Positions 11,888 through 23,389 of a stretch of DNA of 64,000 nt are shown piece by piece. The DNA lies in the NCBI GenBank assembly GCA_964019055.1, contig OZ025218.1, positions 3,494,169-3,558,168 of the forward strand, given 5' to 3'. A program made the position numbers and the translations under genes. Source of the stretch: Anthopleura xanthogrammica (lineage: Eukaryota > Cnidaria > Anthozoa > Actiniaria > Actiniidae). The notes beneath the pieces are model-generated. The model did no database searches. It was not told where the DNA came from and worked only from the letters and a program-made list of their open reading frames with translations. The first letter of the stretch is position 1; every line of letters begins with the position of its first letter.

Positions 11888-12789
11888 ATTTAAACACGGA
11901 AAATCATCCAACCCCGATCCCCGGTACATGCGGCAAGGCCGGAGATTCAACGCACATTTAACCACCGCGTGAATGCGAGGGGAGTCGGGAAATTTATCGC
12001 ATACATACATCTATGGCGCGAATTTTAAAGCCTGACCAAGGAAGTCCGGCATTGCTTAATTTTTCAGAGCTAACATCTACTTACTTAAAAGATGGCGGAT
12101 GCCATGCTTTGAAACAAGGATTGTCACGGATTAAAACCGAATCACTAGCTTTCAGTATACTAATTCTGTTTGTACTTAAATGCCAAAAAATGGATTGGAG
12201 TGGCTTATCATCTTTTTTTGCACCTGAATAGCTACGAGACTATATGCCGGGGTAATCAAGAAAGGTCTAATAAGGTCTAAAGGTCTAATGATGAACTAAA
12301 GCAAACAAAGAAATGATACTCAACGGAATGACACCTGGTATAAAATGAACAAAGGTCTATTGGGCTAGGGGTTATGTGTTACAGTCCCCTAGAAAAAAAA
12401 ACAATGGAAGCTGAGACATGTGAAAAATAAGAGTCGTACGCCCAAGACATTTGCAGAAGCTGAGGCGTCGTATGGACTTCGAACCTGACGGGAATAAAGG
12501 CCGATCCGCCCTTATGCACGGCTTACGCAGGATATAATGTTCTAGCCAGAAGCCATCAGGGGAGAGACAAGCCGACCCCCAGACCGTATCTACAGCAAAT
12601 TCCTGCAACTGCAACGCAAGTCGATTTGAAGGGGGGATGTAGGCTATCCGGCGCATTGTTTTCACCGCTATTGTTTAGCTTAACTCATTAGTTTTGAAAA
12701 CCGTGGCCTCGTGGAAAGATATACATTGATCAAATCAATTATAATTAATCACGATGAGCGAGGTTAGTATCTGGATGGTTGACTTGAAC

Positions 12790-13185
12790 TTATTCACCAC
12801 TTTCACATCCCCATAATGCTTTGCGTTTTGGGGGGCAATAATAACGAAAACTATTTGAAAGTTCAGTCAAAACTTTTCGTGCAGATGCTGAGTATATTTG
12901 CTATTATCATTGAAAAATCCAGTATCAGTTCATTCAGAGTTAAGTCCACACGCATGGGAGAATGAAACGTTTGGTGTTACAGACAATGTATGGACTTACT
13001 AAGAAATGTCATGACTTTTACTTATAAAGCTGTTCAAATTTCTTTCTTTCTGTTTTTTTTTTTTTTTAAATTCTGATAGAAGCATAAATGTTTTTTTGAT
13101 GGATTTCCTTTAATTCTTATTAATCTCCTTGGTAATATTAACGGTTTTTCTCGTTGCTGCCACAAAAAAAACGTTTCATTTCTAC
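12790..13185. mobile_element. MITE, family shared with 51735-52000
   Basis: The ends TTTGCGTTTTGGGGGGCAA and, inverted, TTGCTGCCACAAAAAAAACG bound a segment containing CCAGTATCAGTTCATTCAGA and ATGGGAGAATGAAACGTTTG. The same blocks occur in reverse orientation in NCAPD3 intron 20 near 51735-52000. Confidence 0.6.
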
Positions 13186-13395
13186 CATTTCAAAATGTTA
13201 GCCCAACAACAAAGCGCCCGTGATATCACAGTACAGCGAGCATTCCATCAAAATATCTCTATTGTTACGTCATAGCGCGCGCTTCCCCACAAAGTATTTT
13301 TCTTTCTTGCGTTCAGACGTGCGACTTTTGCTCCGTGAAAAAAGTTTCAAAAGTGCAGTTATTTGACGCCAATATCAAATTTTCTCTAACAAGAC

Positions 13396-16300
13396 ATGGA
13401 TTGTATTCAAAGCGAACTCCAATATAGTGATTTTCAAGAAAAGAAACATCAGAATATCGAGGTAAGGTTTATTTTTCATTGTTTTTACGATATTCAACAT
13501 TTTGATACTTTCAATAATTCTTTTCCTAAAATCTCTCGATGCACTGAAAAGAAAGTTTTTTGGTCCCAATTTTTCTCACTTTTAGTTCCAAAAGCACATT
13601 TCCATAGCTTGTGTGAGCTGGTTTACTGGGATAATGCTGTGATTGCAGTTTTCTTTAATACTTTTCCTAAATTTTTCATATTGCGAACAAAATTTTTTTT
13701 TCAGCGCATTAGTCGCGGGCATGGATGATTGTGACGTCACTAGCGCGCGCACTAAATAAAAGTTGAGCGATAGAAAACTGAGAAAATACAGTATTTACCT
13801 ATGACTAGTACTTTTTGCACTTTTCCTTGCTTATTTGTGTGTTTTTTCCTTAATGTTGTAATAGGTAAATACTGCATAATCTTTATTTTCTATTGCTCAA
13901 TGTTTAGATATTACCTTTAATTCTCACTACACCAAGACTTATAATCAGACTAGCTAGTGCAGTAGAAACTAATAAAGCCAAGTGTATACCAGTTATAGCG
14001 AGACCGGTATCCTAACACGTGCACGAAACTGATAAATATTCTTGATTGATTGCAGATAGTTGCAGGTACCTCGGGTGTAAAGATGTCAGAAGACCTGAAG
14101 ACCAAAGAAGCTGCAGCCAAACCAACGCCCTTCAGATTCGAGCCAATTACTCCAGCCTACGAACCCGTTACGTACGACGCAGTAACATTAGAACCTTCCA
14201 TCTCTGTTCCTGGTCGATTATCCACACCATCTGACCAAACATGGAAGAACTCTATCTACAGAAAGGTTGGACGAGTCAGGAATAACATGGAACGGAAAAT
14301 GAAAATAACATCGGACTTGGTTTCTTCTGTCAAACAGTTTATTGGTAAGTTAAATCTTGAAGCAATAGTAATAGTGATGGTGGAAAGATATATGTAACGG
14401 CTTTGCGGGAATGTTTATTCTAAGCTCGAATGCTTCTTGACTGGTGATCATTGTTACATCACAGACTGTAACCGTAAAATTTAACTTTTTATCACAACTG
14501 TTTCATTAGAAACACCGACGCAGCCCACACTAGCTTACCGCTAGTTATCATCTCATTGTTACATCAGGCTGAGCCGTCGTATAGACTTTATTCCTGGCAT
14601 AAAAAGCCTCCATATCCCGCTACAGAAAATGAAGAGTCTCTAAAATATTAAGTCTAAGTCAAAGGGTACATTATTGGCAGACAGAGTACATTATCATTAT
14701 TTTCTGACACTGTTTTTGTTGTTGATTTCAATAGAGGAGAGATCATTCAGTTCAGTTACTCGTAATGATGCTGCATCAGACGTCGATGGCCCAGTTTACA
14801 CAGGCAACCCATCAGACACCCTGTTCATCGGCATGAACACCCCGTATGACGTCCAACTGGACCAAGAAAACAACACTGCTTTCGAACACCAAGGGGAACA
14901 CCAGAAAATGGTAAGCTAGAAATGATTAAGGGAATAAAATGGGCGATAAACAGATTGGATATTGATTTCAAAGTTACTTAATTTTAACGAACAGCTCGAG
15001 CCCAGTAGAATAGCCTAAAAATTAACGAGATCAAGATTATTAATGTTTACGGCCGGTATGCCAATCATGATTAAGTAAAACATCACGTGATCTCTTACAG
15101 CCTGTGCAGATCAGAAGCGCGCAGGATCATGGGGTCAGGGGAGGACTTGATTGATGTTTTTTCACACCAAAAGTCGACGCATAAGCCAATCACGATCCTC
15201 GTATATATGCGGCTCCTCATGTTGATAAAGTTCCTGTTGTATTTTGGAAGCTAGGCATTATCATTAGTAATATGTACTCTTGTCCTTCACCAACAGGTCA
15301 TTCAAACTGCATTAACAGAAATCAACGCGATCCGTCAAAGCACTGGCCTCGCTCCTATGAGTGCTGCAGCTGCCACTAAGTTCCTGATGGCAAGAGATTT
15401 TGATGTTGAGAAGACTGTGACACTGTACAAGAAGTACCAGGTGAATGTCTTACATCAGTCAATCTTGTTATGAAATACTTCAGGAACATCAGTTGATGGA
15501 CTCTGGATTCCCAATTAAATTTCTTGGCTCCTCACTGCTGATTCATGAATCGGCATTCTCTTAGCTAGATATGGTTCTATAATTTGCCTTCAGTAGTTGC
15601 AGCTGAACTGTTTTTTAATGCAAATTTTTTTACCTATCCTGTAGTCTCAGAGGAAGGTGTACCGTATGGAAAACATGTCACCCTTCAAGAATCCTTTACA
15701 AGAAGAGATCTACAGTGGCAGATTCACTGTCTTGGTAAGAACTGAAAAAGAGAGAAATATGACTGAAAATATCAATGAGCTGCTGCTGGATGGGTGGATG
15801 GGTGGATGGGTGGATGGGTGGATGGGTGGATGGGTGGATGGGTGGATGGGTGGATGGGTGGATGGGTGGATGGGTGGATGGGTGGATGGGTGGATGTTTG
15901 CAGGGCACTTTTTAACTATCACCCCCTTCCCCTCTAAAAATATTCACTCGCTTTCTGACTTCAAAGGAAAGAGTAGCCCTCTCATAATTTTATATTCTAT
16001 CTATCGTAACCTGCAGGACGCACGTGACCAAGATGACGCAGGAGTTGCGTACATGTCTGCTAAACGATTGAGTCATGATGCTGACCACAACACCATTATC
16101 AACAATATCTACTTCCAAATGGATGAGGCAATCAAAAGGTATGTCTTGCTTGATGATAATCACTTGTATTCTTGCTTGACAACTTCGGCCTTTTCTGACT
16201 ACGGTTGCCAACCAAAACCCTTCGCGAATATGTCTAGCACATCAGTCAATAGCCTCCTTTGCAGACGTTTTTAGGGTCGTCACGTCGTCACGCAACGTTT

Positions 16301-17353
16301 CTCTCCAGAGAGAAGTATTGCGTGACGACCCTAAGAGCGTCTGTGTAGGAGGCTAATCAGTTAATGGAGATCAAAATAAACGCAGAAAATACCAATCGAG
16401 TTGGATTGCCAACTCACGCGCTAGCTCAGCTGCAACTTTTCATTCACGTTATTGATGATCATTTGCATGTACATTGATTTCATGAATCTCACAGTGTTTC
16501 AATATTGTTGTTTACCAGTCCTGAGATCCAGAAAAATGGGCTTGTACTCGTGTATGACTTTACCCAAGTCACCTACAAAACCTGTGATATCAAACTATGC
16601 GCCAAGATCTTCAACCTCTTCAAGGTATGAGTACTCAAGTGAACAAGTACATCGTTAGTACATAGTAGAGTGCACTTGGTATGACTGAGTGGCGACTTTC
16701 AAATAACCTGTGGGCAGAGGATTCGTATATCCTGAATGAACGAACGAACCAATCAAATGACGAAAGCTGATGAACGAATCCCATCTCCTCAAAATGTTCC
16801 CAGAACGCACACGGACATTTATTGTATAGTTGATAGCGCTTTTAGCTAGTACAGGAGATTTGATGAAACATCGTTTTGTTTGATCGATTCTAAATTGTAT
16901 CTCAGTCGGATTAAAACATCAACTGAAACATGAAGTGTTTTGGGCTGGTCCGGGATTTGACGGTGTTGGGCAATAATAAAATAAGTGACAAGCCATGAGT
17001 AACAATGTGTTGTTTTTGTGTTTGTTTTTCAGGAGGCGTACCCTGTTGTTCTCAAGAAAGTCTTCTTGATATCCCCTCCTTTCTGGTTCGCCACCAGAAT
17101 GCGACTCATTGAACCACGGCTTCTTCATGACTTGAACGTCGAGACTGCCTCACCAAATGTCCTGAAAGAAAGGTTACCAGTCACGTGCATTCCCGACAGC
17201 CTTGGCGGTACTCTAGCTGTCAATCATCTGACGTGGATCTGTCAGTGTATGGCTGTTCATTCAGCACACATCGTGACTGGAAAACAGAAGTTATCCAAAC
17301 TAGTCAAACGAAGACCAAGATATTCAAGACATGTCTCTAAAAGAAACATTTAA
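13396..17353 (+). CDS. CRAL-TRIO domain protein resembling the N-terminal half of PTPN9/MEG2, without phosphatase
   Basis: Likely a cytosolic lipid-binding protein on vesicle membranes. Exons: 13396-13461, 14056-14344, 14735-14910, 15297-15440, 15645-15734, 16017-16138, 16519-16624, 17033-17353; phases join and give 437 residues. Residues 1-177 are a low-complexity extension with no domain I recognise. Residues 178-225 are a CRAL-TRIO N-terminal helix region ([20 protein letters not shown]). The CRAL-TRIO fold follows ([38 protein letters not shown], and [12 protein letters not shown] near the end). Human PTPN9 has a closely similar block spacing but then continues into a tyrosine phosphatase domain. 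Here a basic tail ([18 protein letters not shown]) ends in TAA, with AATAAA 150 bp on. The exon 1 start is supported only by context and donor; a start at the MSEDLKTKE Met in exon 2 is possible. Confidence 0.82.
13761..13905. mobile_element. Palindromic MITE in intron 1 of the CRAL-TRIO gene
   Basis: GTTGAGCGATAGAAAACTGA and TACAGTATTTACCTAT on the left mirror ATAGGTAAATACTG and TTTTCTATTGCTCAA on the right. Noncoding. Confidence 0.65.
15787..15894 (+). repeat. 8-bp minisatellite (TGGATGGG)n in CRAL-TRIO gene intron 5
   Basis: About 13 nearly perfect TGGATGGG units lie wholly inside the intron between exons 15645-15734 and 16017-16138. Apparent open frames across it (WMGGWVDG repeats on plus, HPPIHPST on minus) are by-products of the repeat. 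Confidence 0.9.
16250..16355. mobile_element. Palindromic MITE, TAGCCTCC ends
   Basis: TAGCCTCCTTTGCAGACG and TAGGGTCGTCACG are mirrored by CGTGACGACCCTA and CGTCTGTGTAGGAGGCTA; the loop contains CTCTCCAGAGAG. It lies in intron 6 of the CRAL-TRIO gene. Confidence 0.75.
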
Positions 17354-17504
17354 GATTTCTAATGAAAAAAAACAAGTGGATATTTTGTAAATATGATCGT
17401 TAAAATGATCGAAATAGTGTACGAAATAGAATTTTTGCTATTTAGGTTACTTATTTAATTTTCTATATTTTATATTCAATGTATATATTCATAATGATAG
17501 TGTT

Positions 17505-17510
17505 AATAAA
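17505..17510 (+). terminator. Probable polyadenylation signal of the CRAL-TRIO gene
   Basis: AATAAA about 150 bp after the stop codon in an AT-rich 3' flank (17354-17530). Beyond it, up to 18190, I see no gene; the last part (about 18050-18195) resembles a retroelement tail ending AATAAAGTTATCATCATC. Confidence 0.55.
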
Positions 17511-18195
17511 TATATATTTAGACATTATCGAGTTTTGTAGTTGTATAAATCATTGAGTGATATCCTAAGGGAGAGGATATAGTCGGCCCCTAGACCGTGT
17601 AAGATTAACCCCTCGCTGTGATCAGCGACTTCGACCAAGTTCCTGAGATAACTATTGTATCATAACTCCGTGTGGAATGAATTTAATTTTGAACATTTTC
17701 ACTTCAGTCTGACATGCGCACAAGTAACCTTGCATTATTACCTCATTTTACTGCCACTTGCATTATAGTAGCATATGAAGTTGCTTTTGTTTGAATCCAT
17801 GGAACAACTACTAACTACTCACGGAATTGGGTGAGCGAACGCTCCACACTCATGCGTGTTTAAAGAAACTTTTGCAACAAACAGTCACGTGACTGTTACT
17901 GGATGGGAAAAAATTCGGGCTTCCTTTTTTCCCCAACTTTTGCGGGATTCAGTTATTAATGCTATATCCAAGACCTCTTCCAAAATAATATTTTTCTCTT
18001 ATAAGATACTTTAGTTTTCAAGATATGAAATGAAAGTTTGTTTGCCATCCAGCAGAGCCTTCCCCAAGGGACCTTGGGATGAATTGATTGATTTATTAAA
18101 GGGATATATCAGCATGTGACTGTTTGTTGCAAATGCATGGCCTATTAGTTTCAGTACTTGTGCTGAGCTAGACGTTTTTGAGACTTAAATAAAGT

Positions 18196-18518
18196 TATCA
18201 TCATCATCATCATCATGCATCACCATCATCATGCATCATCATCATCATCATGCATTATCATCATCATGCATCATCATCACCATCATCATGCATCATCATC
18301 ATGCATCATCATGCATCATCATGCATCATCATCATGCATCATCATCAGCATCATCAGCATCATCATCATCATCATGCATCATCATCATCATGTATCATCA
18401 TCATCATCATGCATCATCATCATGCATCACCATCATGCATCACCATCATGCATCACCATCATGCATCACCATCATGCATCATGCATCATCATGCATCATC
18501 ATCATAATCATCATCATT

Positions 18519-18550
<32 letters not shown>

Positions 18551-19215
18551 GCATCATCATCATCATCCATCATCATCATCATCCATCATCATGCATCATC
18601 ATCATCATAATCATCATCATCATTATCATCATCATCATCATCATCATCATCATAATTATCATCATCATGCATCATCATCATCATCATCATGCATCATCAT
18701 TATCATCATCATTATCATCATGCATCATCATCATCATCATCATCGTTATCATCATCATTATCATCATGCATCATCATCATCATCATGCATCATCGTCATG
18801 CATCATCATCACCATCATGCATCATCATCATCATCATGCATCATCATGCATCATCATGCATCATCATGCATCATCATGCATCATCATCATCATCACCATC
18901 ATCATCCATCATCATCCATCATCATCCATCATCATCCATCATCATCCATCATCATCCATCATCATCCATCATCATCCATCATCATCCATCATCATCCATC
19001 ATCATCATCATCATCATCATCCATCATCATCATCATCATCATGCATCATCATCATCATCATCATCATCATGCATCATCATCATCATCATCATCATCATCC
19101 ATCATCATCATCATCATCATGCATCATTATCATCATCATCATCATCCATCATCATCATCATGATCATCATCATCATCCATCATCATCATCATCCATCATC
19201 ATCATCATCATCATT
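18196..19215 (+). repeat. (CAT)n / ATGCAT microsatellite, about 1 kb
   Basis: Almost pure CAT trinucleotides broken by GCAT, CCAT and TTAT variants; a 10-fold CATCATCATC-CATC sub-array lies near 18900-19000. It directly follows a sequence ending AATAAAGTTATC, as 3' tails of cnidarian LINEs and SINEs often do, so it may be an expanded retroelement tail. All plus frames stay open as poly-His, poly-Ser or poly-Ile, with no coding value. Confidence 0.95.
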
Positions 19216-20039
19216 CAGTCAGGAAAATTTGATACAATAAGCAGCCGTTAGTAGGGAGTGATTTTGAGACCGACACCAAGAACGGCTGCAAAGAGACTAA
19301 GCTTCTTTCAGCATCGCGGTAAATAGTTCCAAACAATAGATGGATTTTAAACCCTATGCCTTAGCGCCATAGCGGAAATCTAAAACTGCAGTCAATGGTC
19401 AAAGCTCTCGACTAATCACAACGCTTTATCCCTGTTCAGTTTTTCATTTTAATCTCCATCTCCCTCCCATGAACCTCCCTGCCTTTAATGATGGAGTTCG
19501 GCATAGAAATTCTTATGCTCGACTGCGCCGGTCAGTGATGTCTATTCTGTATATTGTGTCTATTTCGTTTAAATATTCACATTACGCGTCTAGCAGAAAT
19601 CCCGGCACGTGGTTGGCCAGATCATTAATAGGACAACTAGACGCTTTTGGAGCGTTCACTGGGTTGCCTTTGCAAGTATTCTAGAGCTCGATGATGAACA
19701 TTCCAAGACTCGCCAAATCTCCAAGCTAAACCCGCTTACTTATTTCGCGCAGGAGTTTTCCTTTCCTGTGGACTGAACAACCTTTTATCCTACTTTACTG
19801 GTACGACAACAGGTTTGATTGCGTTACTAACGCGTTTTAACGAGTATTAAGTTACTTGTTTACCTAGACTACCTTAAGCTACTAAGACTAGCATGTCTGA
19901 TGAAATAACTATATATATTTCAGGATCGAAACTGCTCACTGCCAAATAAGCTTTTTTATATCAAAATGAAATTTTGGTTATAGAGCATTTTCACCCACTC
20001 ACAAAGTAGTCATATGGTTGTACCAAAGAAAAGAAATTT
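19216..20039. other. Non-genic stretch
   Basis: It holds one partial GCAGCC-type MITE block at 19240-19290 (shared with 415-800). Otherwise I see no coding, RNA or repeat feature. Confidence 0.5.
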
Positions 20040-20395
20040 TCTGCAATTTGCTAGCTTACGTAATTACAGCGCGACGCGCCTTACCGTAGCCACCCAACAA
20101 ACTTTTTTACAAGTTAGCCAATCAGAAAGCGAGAATCTGTAAATTTGCATGTGAACTTGCTTTGTTGTTACCGCAAATATTTGAACTTCGGAGCAAGAAC
20201 TTGAAGAAAATGCTTAAAAATCTCTATTTCTAAAACCAGTTTTGCTCTTTTGGCTTGCTAACACTTTTAAAATACTTTCGTAGGCAGTCTTTTTCATGTG
20301 GAAATTCTTTGCAAGAAGTGATTTATCGTATTTGTACGAAACTTTGGCAGGGTGGCCACGGTAAGGCGCGTCGCGCTGGGAGGAGGCTAGGAAGT
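20040..20395. mobile_element. Foldback MITE with GCGCGACGCGCCTTACCG ends
   Basis: CAGCGCGACGCGCCTTACCG with GTAGCCACCC at about 20070-20098 is inverted at about 20347-20380 (GGGTGGCCACGGTAAGGCGC and GTCGCGCTG). The interior is unique. Confidence 0.65.
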
Positions 20396-20589
20396 CGTAG
20401 GAGAGTAGAAGTTTCAGTTAGATCGATTTTGGCGCCAAACCCTGGCAAGAAATCACCTCCAGCTCAAATAGACTACCATGAAACTAAAAAAACACCAAGC
20501 TGGCTATTGTTGAATAATCACTCTATTGTTGCGAACGTTCTGTGTAAACTAATGGCAGTAACCTGGGCCTTTCTCGTCGCTATATCTTT

Positions 20590-21845
20590 GTACATACATG
20601 TACTCTACATAAATGATTTACCTAGCTGTTTGTTGCATTCATCTCCAAGAATGTACGCTGATGATACAAGCATTACCTAAGCAAGCAATAATATCGATGA
20701 AATTAATGAGTATGTCAATGATGATCTGATGAGGGTCTATGCATGGCTCGCTGTCAATAGGCTTACAATTAACATGTCCAAAACAGAATTTTTGCTTATT
20801 GGCACTCAACAGCGGTTATCAAGACTTCCTGCTCCCCCTCACCTGACAATCAGTGGCAAAACTATTACTCAGGTCTCCTCAACTAAATCTCTTGGCGTCA
20901 TTATTGACGAGAATCTAAGTTGGGATGATCATATTCAGTCGATATCGAAAAAGATTGCATCAGGTATAAGCGCCTTTAAAATGATTCGACAATTCGTTTC
21001 ACGAGAAACATTAATTGTAGTTTATAATGCTCTCGTTCAACCACATTTCGATTATTGCAGCGTAGTATGGGATGGATGCAACAAAGGTCTTGCAGACAAG
21101 TTACAGAAACTTCAAAATCGAGCTGCACGAATCATAACCTTCTCAAACTATGATGCACGAACAAATCGGATGTATTTAGAAATTTGGGGTGGGTACCCTT
21201 ACAACAGCAAAGGGCCTCTGCCAAATCAGTTATGATGTTTAAAATTTTAAACAACCTGACTCCAGATTATCTTTCGTCAAAATTCACCGATCGTAGCAAG
21301 GTAAATAACTATAACTTAAGAAATACAGAGCGCAAGTTAGCTCTACCTCTGCCACGAACAAATTGCTTTAAGAAAAGCTTCAGTGGTGGCTTTCTCTGGA
21401 ACAGTTTACCAAATGAACTGAGAACAGCTACCACTATAAAGTCGCTTAAACCTTTGCTACGCCCTAAGATTTAAGTTATTATTTCAATTAATTGATTTAT
21501 CTTTATTTTTGTTGTACAACACGGCATCCTTGTAAAGCAGGCTTTATTTTCCTTTTACGTAACACATATATTTATAATTATAGATTAATATATTTAGCTT
21601 AGTTAGTGCAGTGTAGTATCTTAGCTTAGTAGAGTGCAAACAATATATCCGTGAAACATTAGTTATACTAAATAGTGCAATTTTGTGAAAATTCTATTGT
21701 TTTCTATTGTTTAATTAGCACTATTTGGTGCTATTTAGTAATTTGTATTTCACGGATATATTGTTTGCACTCTATAGTATTTTACATGTATTTTTAAATT
21801 AGTATATAACCCTGAAGGATTTACCGTGTCTAAATAAAGACATCT
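20590..21845 (+). pseudogene. Decayed non-LTR retrotransposon (LINE) reverse transcriptase, 5'-truncated
   Basis: Conceptual pieces read LYINDLPSCLL, then the catalytic RT motif MYADDTSIT at about 20651-20677, followed at once by an in-frame stop. A second piece (20690-21235) carries AVNRLTINMSKTEFLLIG, STKSLGVIIDENLSWDDHI and VQPHFDYCSVVWDGC. A frameshift near 21184 leads into FKILNNLTPDYLSS and GGFLWNSLPNELR, ending at 21474. These are typical of the C-terminal half of CR1/L2/Rex-like RTs. A 3' tail to about 21845 (CGTGTCTAAATAAAGACATC) is interrupted by the TA-flanked MITE 21632-21772. With its stop, frameshift and missing 5' half, it is dead. Confidence 0.85.
21632..21772. mobile_element. 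141-bp palindromic MITE, TA-flanked, copy 1
   Basis: The ends GAGTGCAAACAATATATCCG and TGAAA are perfectly inverted, with TA on both sides (21630-21631, 21773-21774). A second copy in reverse orientation is at 49333-49474. TA duplication and a GAGTGC end suggest Tc1/mariner-type mobilisation. Confidence 0.85.
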
Positions 21846-23003
21846 AAGATCTGATTGGCTGACAGCAGTCGTAAGACTAATGACGGGAACCGGAAGCGCC
21901 TCACAGCGGCTGCGCAGGAGGCTATCGTAAGACATTCTCTCAACCAATCAGATCGAAGCAGGGCGGTAAATGCATTTGCAGCCAAATAGGACACTAGAGA
22001 AAAACGTTTGCGCATGCGTGCCTTTCCGCACGCTTTCTAAGAATTTACAAGAGTATTAGTGAGAAAATATTTTTTTGTTTTCTCCGAGTATACAAAAAAA
22101 TTCGTGGGTATACTTTTATGGGACCAAGATACTATATTGATAAAGACAATATGAAAGAATAAGCCTTAAGTTTTAATGACTGACTCTAATACCCCGTTCA
22201 CACTATAGCTTAAACATATTTTAAAGTAGTTTAACTAAACATGTTTAGAAAATTATTTACAAACATTGTTCACTCTTTGATGAAATAATACATATAAACT
22301 ATCCTTCATATTCTACTGAACAGATTAGAGATAAAATAATTACATTGAAGCTTTCTAGTCTCTAAACATTTTGTTTAATAAAAACTCAGTTTAACTAAAC
22401 AGGTTTTGGTATGAATGGGGTATAAGTTTTGGCATTTCGTAAAGACTATTCTTCAGGCAAGTGTGAAAGTCAAATTTGCATACTTTTACAATAGCACAAA
22501 GACGCTTTTGACTGATTTGCATACGGACTTAGAGCATGCGCAGACGTTTTTCACGCGTGTCGCCAAATAGACCTTTTTAGCTTCGTATGCAAATTGCCCA
22601 TTTCAGACCACATGACATTCCCTTGAGAAATGTTCTTTTGTTAAAATATTTACACATGAAAGAATGAACTCCCAAGAGTGGCATCACAAGGTCTGAAATG
22701 GGCACAACAAACAACGAAGGTAAAGAGGTCTATTCAATGTATGGTTTGGGACCCAAGGAGTTAGCTATAGCGCAGTAGAATATCACACCATGTTGATCTT
22801 TTCGTAACTAACTGATTTAATGTTCACAATCAACTCCTTAAATAGTATTGACAAGTCTCTTGAGTCTCTCGAGTATTATATAACGATTATGTAATCTATA
22901 TTAAAGTTATTCGTGTTCCTTTGTTAGTAATTGACTATTTATTAATCTCTTATTGTCCGTATCTAGTAGGTGGTTTTATTGTTCTTCCTCTCCTTGTTAT
23001 AAT
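21846..23003. other. Non-genic stretch left of the Harbinger element
   Basis: It contains a palindromic MITE at about 22567-22734 (ends AATAGACCT.TTTTAGCTTCG with inner GCCCATTTCAGACC, mirrored on the right). A C/T-rich flank leads into the Harbinger left end. No gene is seen. Confidence 0.5.
22567..22734. mobile_element. Palindromic MITE
   Basis: AATAGACCTTTTTAGCTTCG and GCCCATTTCAGACC on the left are answered by GGTCTGAAATGGGC and CGAAGGTAAAGAGGTCTATT on the right. Confidence 0.65.
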
Positions 23004-23130
23004 AGAGATCTTTCACATAACTTCAACTACTTATGATAATTAATCACTATAGTAGAAACAGCGACTAAATATGCAAATAAGTCTCTACACGCACGGGTGA
23101 CTAATTGCGCTGTCTTTTTCAGTCATTCTT
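23004..23130 (+). repeat. Left terminal inverted repeat of the Harbinger element
   Basis: Begins AGAGATCTTTCACATAACTT and ends CTTTTTCAGTCATTCTT; the reverse complement is at 26198-26324. Confidence 0.92.
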
Positions 23131-23389
23131 GTGCACAAAATGCAGGCAAAAGTCATAGAGGACAATAGAGTGCAGCCAATAAACACATGGGGTGATCGAA
23201 AAGTGTTGGAGTGGGGGCAATCCTCGAAATTTTAGTGATCTTTATGGAGAAAACATGAAAAACTTTGCCTGCCTATCAAAGAGTGCCGCCCCCCCCCCCC
23301 CCCCCCTCTTATAGGTACATTGAATACAATGTACCTACAGCTAATGAAGGAGTCAAATTTTGTTAAATCTCAATCTTTATTTACTTTTT

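Larger units (their letters stand above)
11346..13395. other. Intergenic region between USP39 and the CRAL-TRIO gene (divergent)
   Basis: The two genes are transcribed away from each other, so both promoters lie here. About 470 bp next to USP39 are a palindromic element, and about 370 bp near 12815-13185 are a MITE. The rest (11888-12780) holds no gene I can support; a 97-residue minus-strand open frame at 12372-12665 shows no recognisable domain. Just upstream of the CRAL-TRIO start is a TTACGTCATAGCGCGCGC segment (13265-13282) resembling CRE and E2F-type sites. Confidence 0.6.

Noticed and set aside
12372..12665. 97-codon minus open frame
   Set aside because: No recognisable domain, no splice partner, ordinary intergenic sequence.
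15657..16274. 205-codon plus frame with WMGGWVDG repeats
   Set aside because: It reads through two real exons and the intronic (TGGATGGG)n between them; splice phases support the CRAL-TRIO model instead.
18215..19251. Open frames of 130-310 codons rich in His, Ser and Ile
   Set aside because: They are simply readings of the (CAT)n microsatellite in three frames.
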